Shown here: piece by piece, positions 61,242 to 64,000 of the stretch | How positions within the stretch are numbered: position 1 is the stretch's first letter | Layout of the letters: every line of letters begins with the position of its first letter | Source of the DNA: Ruegeria pomeroyi | Lineage (GTDB): Bacteria; Pseudomonadota; Alphaproteobacteria; Rhodobacterales; Rhodobacteraceae | Assembly: GCF_021405525.1 (NCBI RefSeq) | Contig: NZ_JAGQAG010000001.1 | Coordinates: forward strand, 3,696,001-3,760,000 | DNA: 64,000 nt | Direction: 5' to 3' | Made by a program: the position numbers and the translations under genes | The notes under the pieces: model-generated | What the model was told of the DNA's origin: nothing | Database searches by the model: none | Seen by the model: the letters and a program-made list of their open reading frames with translations, nothing else

Positions 61242-62669
61242 TCAGTTTCCCCGTCCGTTGAATGTCGTGTCCTTATAGGCGCGCTCGCCGTTGCTCTGAT
61301 CCTCGACCCAGATACGGACATCTGTGCTGGCCGCTTGCGATGGGGCCGCGTCCTTGGGTGTCACGATATAGACCCGCTGCAAAAAGGCGGTATCGGCAGG
61401 AACGGCGACCTTGTTATCGGGCAGGCCTTCGAGCTCGATCCGCATCGCCGGATCGCCGACCAAGGACAGCTGGAACGGGCGTTCCTCACCATGCTTGTTG
61501 CGCAGTCGCACGTCATAGGTGTTGCGGATCGACCCGTCCGAAAGGGTAACAAAGGTCGGGTTGCGAACCGGGGCCACCGTCAGGTCGATGTCGGACCGGA
61601 TGAACAGCGCGAACAGCAACGCGAAACCGACCAGCGACCAGAGGCTGGTATACATGATGGTGCGCGGCCGCAGGATATGTTTCCAGATGTTCTTGGGCGG
61701 GTGACCGGCGCGCTCGGCCTCTTCGTCCTTGAGCGCCATATAGTCGATCAGTCCGCGCGGCTTGCCGATCTTCTCCATCATGTCGTCACAGGCGTCGATA
61801 CACAGCGCGCAGGTGATGCATTCCAGCTGCTGGCCATCTCGGATGTCGATCCCGACCGGGCAGACGTTGACGCAGGCCATGCAGTCGATGCAGTCGCCCA
61901 GTTCAGAATCCTCGGTGCGCTTGCCCTTGCCGCGCGGCTCGCCCCGCCATTCGCGGTAGCCCACGACCAGTGTATCCTCGTCCATCATGGCGGCCTGAAT
62001 ACGCGGCCAGGGGCAGGCGTAGATACAGATCTGCTCGCGCGCGAAACCACCGAAGAAGAAGGTGGTAAAGGTCAGCACGGCCATCGTCGTATAGGCGATG
62101 GGATGGGCGTTGCCGGTCACCAGATCCCGCAGCAGCGTCGGCGCATCGGCGAAGTAGAAAATCCACGCCCCACCGGTGGCGAGACCGATCAGCAGCCAGG
62201 TGGTCCATTTTGTGATCCTGAGCCGCGCCTTGCGGAAATCGAGCTTTTTCTGGCGGTGAAGGCGCAGACGGGCGTTGCGGTCGCCCTCGATCCAGCGTTC
62301 GACCAGAATGAAGAGGTCGGTCCACACTGTCTGCGGACAGGCATAACCGCACCAGACCCGGCCCAGCGCCGACGTGAACAGGAACAGGCCAAGCCCCGCC
62401 ATGATCAGCAGACCCGCGACAAAATAGAATTCGTGCGGCCAGATCTCGATCCAGAAGAAGTAAAAGCGCCGGTTGGCCATATCCAGCAAAACCGCCTGAT
62501 CCGGCAGGCTGGGTCCACGATCCCAGCGAATCCAAGGTGTCAGATAGTAAATCCCCAGCGTTACCGCCATGATGAACCATTTGAGATTGCGGAACGTGCC
62601 CGATACGCGCCGCGGGAATATGGGCTCTCGGGCAGCATAAAGGCTGGGTTCTGGGGTCGACTCGCTCAC
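61242..62669 (-). CDS. ccoG: cbb3 oxidase accessory protein CcoG (FixG), ferredoxin-like
   Basis: CcoG is a membrane-bound cupric reductase needed for cbb3 oxidase assembly. The 475-residue protein has about five transmembrane helices, the cysteines CGYACPQTVW and CIYACPWPRIQ, a dicluster [4Fe-4S] domain (CIDCMACVNVCPVG then CITCALCIDACDDMM) and a C-terminal periplasmic Ig-like domain. It is the first gene of ccoGHIS and lies 64 bases downstream of an FNR/FixK box. Confidence 0.95.
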   Translation of the reverse strand: MSESTPEPSLYAAREPIFPRRVSGTFRNLKWFIMAVTLGIYYLTPWIRWDRGPSLPDQAVLLDMANRRFYFFWIEIWPHEFYFVAGLLIMAGLGLFLFTSALGRVWCGYACPQTVWTDLFILVERWIEGDRNARLRLHRQKKLDFRKARLRITKWTTWLLIGLATGGAWIFYFADAPTLLRDLVTGNAHPIAYTTMAVLTFTTFFFGGFAREQICIYACPWPRIQAAMMDEDTLVVGYREWRGEPRGKGKRTEDSELGDCIDCMACVNVCPVGIDIRDGQQLECITCALCIDACDDMMEKIGKPRGLIDYMALKDEEAERAGHPPKNIWKHILRPRTIMYTSLWSLVGFALLFALFIRSDIDLTVAPVRNPTFVTLSDGSIRNTYDVRLRNKHGEERPFQLSLVGDPAMRIELEGLPDNKVAVPADTAFLQRVYIVTPKDAAPSQAASTDVRIWVEDQSNGERAYKDTTFNGRGN

Positions 62670-62732
62670 GGACTCACTCCGGTTTTGGCTATTCTACAGC
62701 GCGACTTCTTCCAGATGCGCGCGCGACAGACT

Positions 62733-62746
62733 TTGACATGGGTCAA
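62733..62746. promoter_or_regulatory. FNR/FixK box upstream of ccoG
   Basis: TTGAC-atgg-GTCAA is a perfect inverted repeat matching the anaerobox consensus TTGAY-N4-RTCAA. It is centred about 70 bases upstream of the ccoG start, a usual activator distance. It lies in the 383-base gene-free gap between ccoP and ccoG, which otherwise contains the ccoP terminator and shows no gene. Confidence 0.75.
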
Positions 62747-62910
62747 AAAGCGTATCTGTGGCGCAGCTTTTGATGCTGCAATTGCATCGGGCGTTACGTC
62801 GCACGCGGCCAAAACGACCGAAAACATTGTACAAATGGCGTATCCATTCGCTGAGCATCACGAAATAGTGATTACATCCCAAGCCATTAACTGTTCCGCG
62901 CCCCTGTCAC

Positions 62911-62944
62911 AAAAAAGATCCGCCGACCGGATTGGTCGGCGGAT
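62911..62944 (-). terminator. Rho-independent terminator of the ccoNOQP operon
   Basis: On the minus strand ATCCGCCGACC-aatcc-GGTCGGCGGAT is followed by CTTTTTT, an 11-pair hairpin with a T-tract about 110 bases after the ccoP stop. A further stem (CCTCCGGGC/GCCCGGAGG, 63015-63043) lies directly after ccoP. Confidence 0.8.
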
Positions 62945-63052
62945 GCTTTGTCATTATGACTAAAGGCGCCGGCTGTTCAGGAAACGCGCGAACAGATCGA
63001 ACAGCCGACGCCACCCTCCGGGCCGCGATAGCAGCCCGGAGGTATCCTTATG

Positions 63053-63919
63053 CTACTCGCCACCGCCCAGCTGGTGGACATAGACCGAAACCGCGCGGAT
63101 CTGCGCTTCGGTCAGGCGGCTGTCCCACGGAGGCATCACGCCAAAGCGGGCGTTGTTCACCGACTCTGCGATCGCAGCGTAATCGCCACCATAGAGCCAG
63201 ATGGCATCCGCCAGGTTGGGGGCACCCTGGGCGCGGTCGCCAGTGGCGTCCTCGGCATGGCAGGATGAGCAGTTGTCCTCGAAGACCACTGCACCGGCCG
63301 CTACCTGAGAGGCATCCTGCGGCTCACCCGACAGTGACATCACGAAATTGACCACCTGGTCGATCTCGGCAGCTTCCAGCAACTCGTCACGGCCAAAGGC
63401 GGGCATCTCGGAATAGCGCGCATCGTCGTTTTCCGTGTTCCGGATACCGACAGTGACGGTTTCGTGGATCTCCTCGACTGAACCACCCCACAGCCAATCG
63501 TCATCCAGCAGGTTGGGATAACCCACCGCACCGGCGGCGCCCGACCCGTGACACTGGGCGCACCAGGTCTTGAACACCGCAGACCCCGCCGACACGGCAT
63601 AGGAGTTCAGATCCGCATCCGATGCGATCGCGGTCAGTTCGACTGACTCCAGCTTGGCATTGATCGGGGCGTTTGCCTCTTCCACTGCGGCGATATCGTT
63701 CGCCACATTGGCCCGCGTCGACCAGCCCATCACCCCGGCGGTGGCCGAGTTGATCATGGGCCAGGCCGGATAGGCAATGGTATAGCCGATGCCCCAGATG
63801 ATGCAGAGATAGAAGGTCCACAGCCACCAGCGAGGAAGCGGGTTGTTGTATTCCTCGATCCCGTCCCAGCTGTGGCCGGTGGTTTCGACCTCTTGTTTCT
63901 GAACAGGTTTCTTGCTCAT
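63053..63919 (-). CDS. ccoP: cbb3-type cytochrome c oxidase subunit III (CcoP, dihaem)
   Basis: CcoP is the dihaem cytochrome c that delivers electrons to the cbb3 catalytic core. The 288-residue product has an N-terminal membrane helix ([20 protein letters not shown], about residues 33-52) and two CxxCH haem sites, CAQCH (about 119-123) and CSSCH (about 217-221), with following ligand methionines (EMPAF; VMPPW). The ATG overlaps the ccoQ stop (ATGA at 63916-63919). Length is standard. Confidence 0.96.
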   Translation of the reverse strand: MSKKPVQKQEVETTGHSWDGIEEYNNPLPRWWLWTFYLCIIWGIGYTIAYPAWPMINSATAGVMGWSTRANVANDIAAVEEANAPINAKLESVELTAIASDADLNSYAVSAGSAVFKTWCAQCHGSGAAGAVGYPNLLDDDWLWGGSVEEIHETVTVGIRNTENDDARYSEMPAFGRDELLEAAEIDQVVNFVMSLSGEPQDASQVAAGAVVFEDNCSSCHAEDATGDRAQGAPNLADAIWLYGGDYAAIAESVNNARFGVMPPWDSRLTEAQIRAVSVYVHQLGGGE

Positions 63920-64000
63920 TGCCGCGCCTCCTTGAATGTGGCGGGTTTGTCGTTGCCTCGCAGGGGCGCTGCCGTAACGCCCTGACGGGGCGCAGGTGCG
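63916..64000 (-). CDS. ccoQ: cbb3-type oxidase subunit CcoQ, 3' end only
   Basis: A frame enters from the right edge and ends at the TGA at 63916-63918, overlapping the ccoP start. The visible 27 residues, ending TFKEARQ, match the hydrophilic tail of CcoQ-type subunits, and the position upstream of ccoP fits ccoNOQP order. The membrane helix lies beyond the window, so the call depends on context. Confidence 0.72.
   Translation of the reverse strand, partial: APAPRQGVTAAPLRGNDKPATFKEARQ

Overview
The window looks like chromosomal DNA of a marine alphaproteobacterium of the Rhodobacteraceae (Roseobacter group), most like Ruegeria. This rests on high-GC coding, gene content (glcDEF, paired polyamine transporters, YbfB/YjiJ-type MFS, cbb3 oxidase maturation genes) and protein sequences that read as Roseobacter-type. 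I ran no search, so genus level is inference. No prophage, insertion sequence, CRISPR array, rRNA or plasmid function was seen.

Layout. 1-1766: the 3' edge of a flagellar locus (fliK, partial, and flgD). 1831-2700: a stand-alone APH/choline-kinase-like phosphotransferase. 2705-15069: a polyamine region. A minus-strand operon encodes a putrescine-type ABC importer (binding protein, ATPase, two permeases) and a PuuB-like FAD amine oxidase. A divergent GntR/FCD regulator and a putrescine:pyruvate-type class III aminotransferase follow, then a second, separately organised polyamine-type ABC importer on the plus strand. The regulator probably uses TTTGATCA-type operators found in both control regions. 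15145-33928: mixed housekeeping genes. These are glycolate oxidase glcDEF, an MFS exporter, two tandem trypsin-like proteases, a small heat-shock protein, a GST with a divergent YafY-type regulator, a lytic transglycosylase, pheT, a LysR regulator, a methyltransferase, YtoQ, a second GST, mscL and mscS.

34089-58388: the translation and transcription core. After an elongator-type tRNA-Met(CAT) come, on the minus strand, rpsL-rpsG-fusA-tuf with a clear sigma70 promoter. Further along are rpoB-rpoC, rplJ-rplL, rplK-rplA and secE-nusG. The block is interrupted by a pair of paralogous glycosyltransferases, DMT and MFS exporters, an XRE regulator, and two more glycosyltransferase-like genes between rplA and rplJ. 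Its intergenic regions hold many palindromes, including a 51-bp tandem triplication of the tuf 3' end and alternative stems between fusA and tuf.

57966-64000: a cupin that keeps the metal-site residues I recall from the manganese-dependent hydroxynitrile lyase family, then ccoS, ccoI, ccoH, ccoG (behind an FNR/FixK box), ccoP and the 3' end of ccoQ, i.e. high-affinity cbb3 oxidase and its copper/assembly machinery.

No wholly new multi-gene system stands out. The best leads are non-coding: the tuf repeats, the fusA-tuf alternative stems, a hairpin covering the start region of the DMT exporter, and a family of CG-centred palindromes. The cupin and the tandem proteases are the most interesting proteins.
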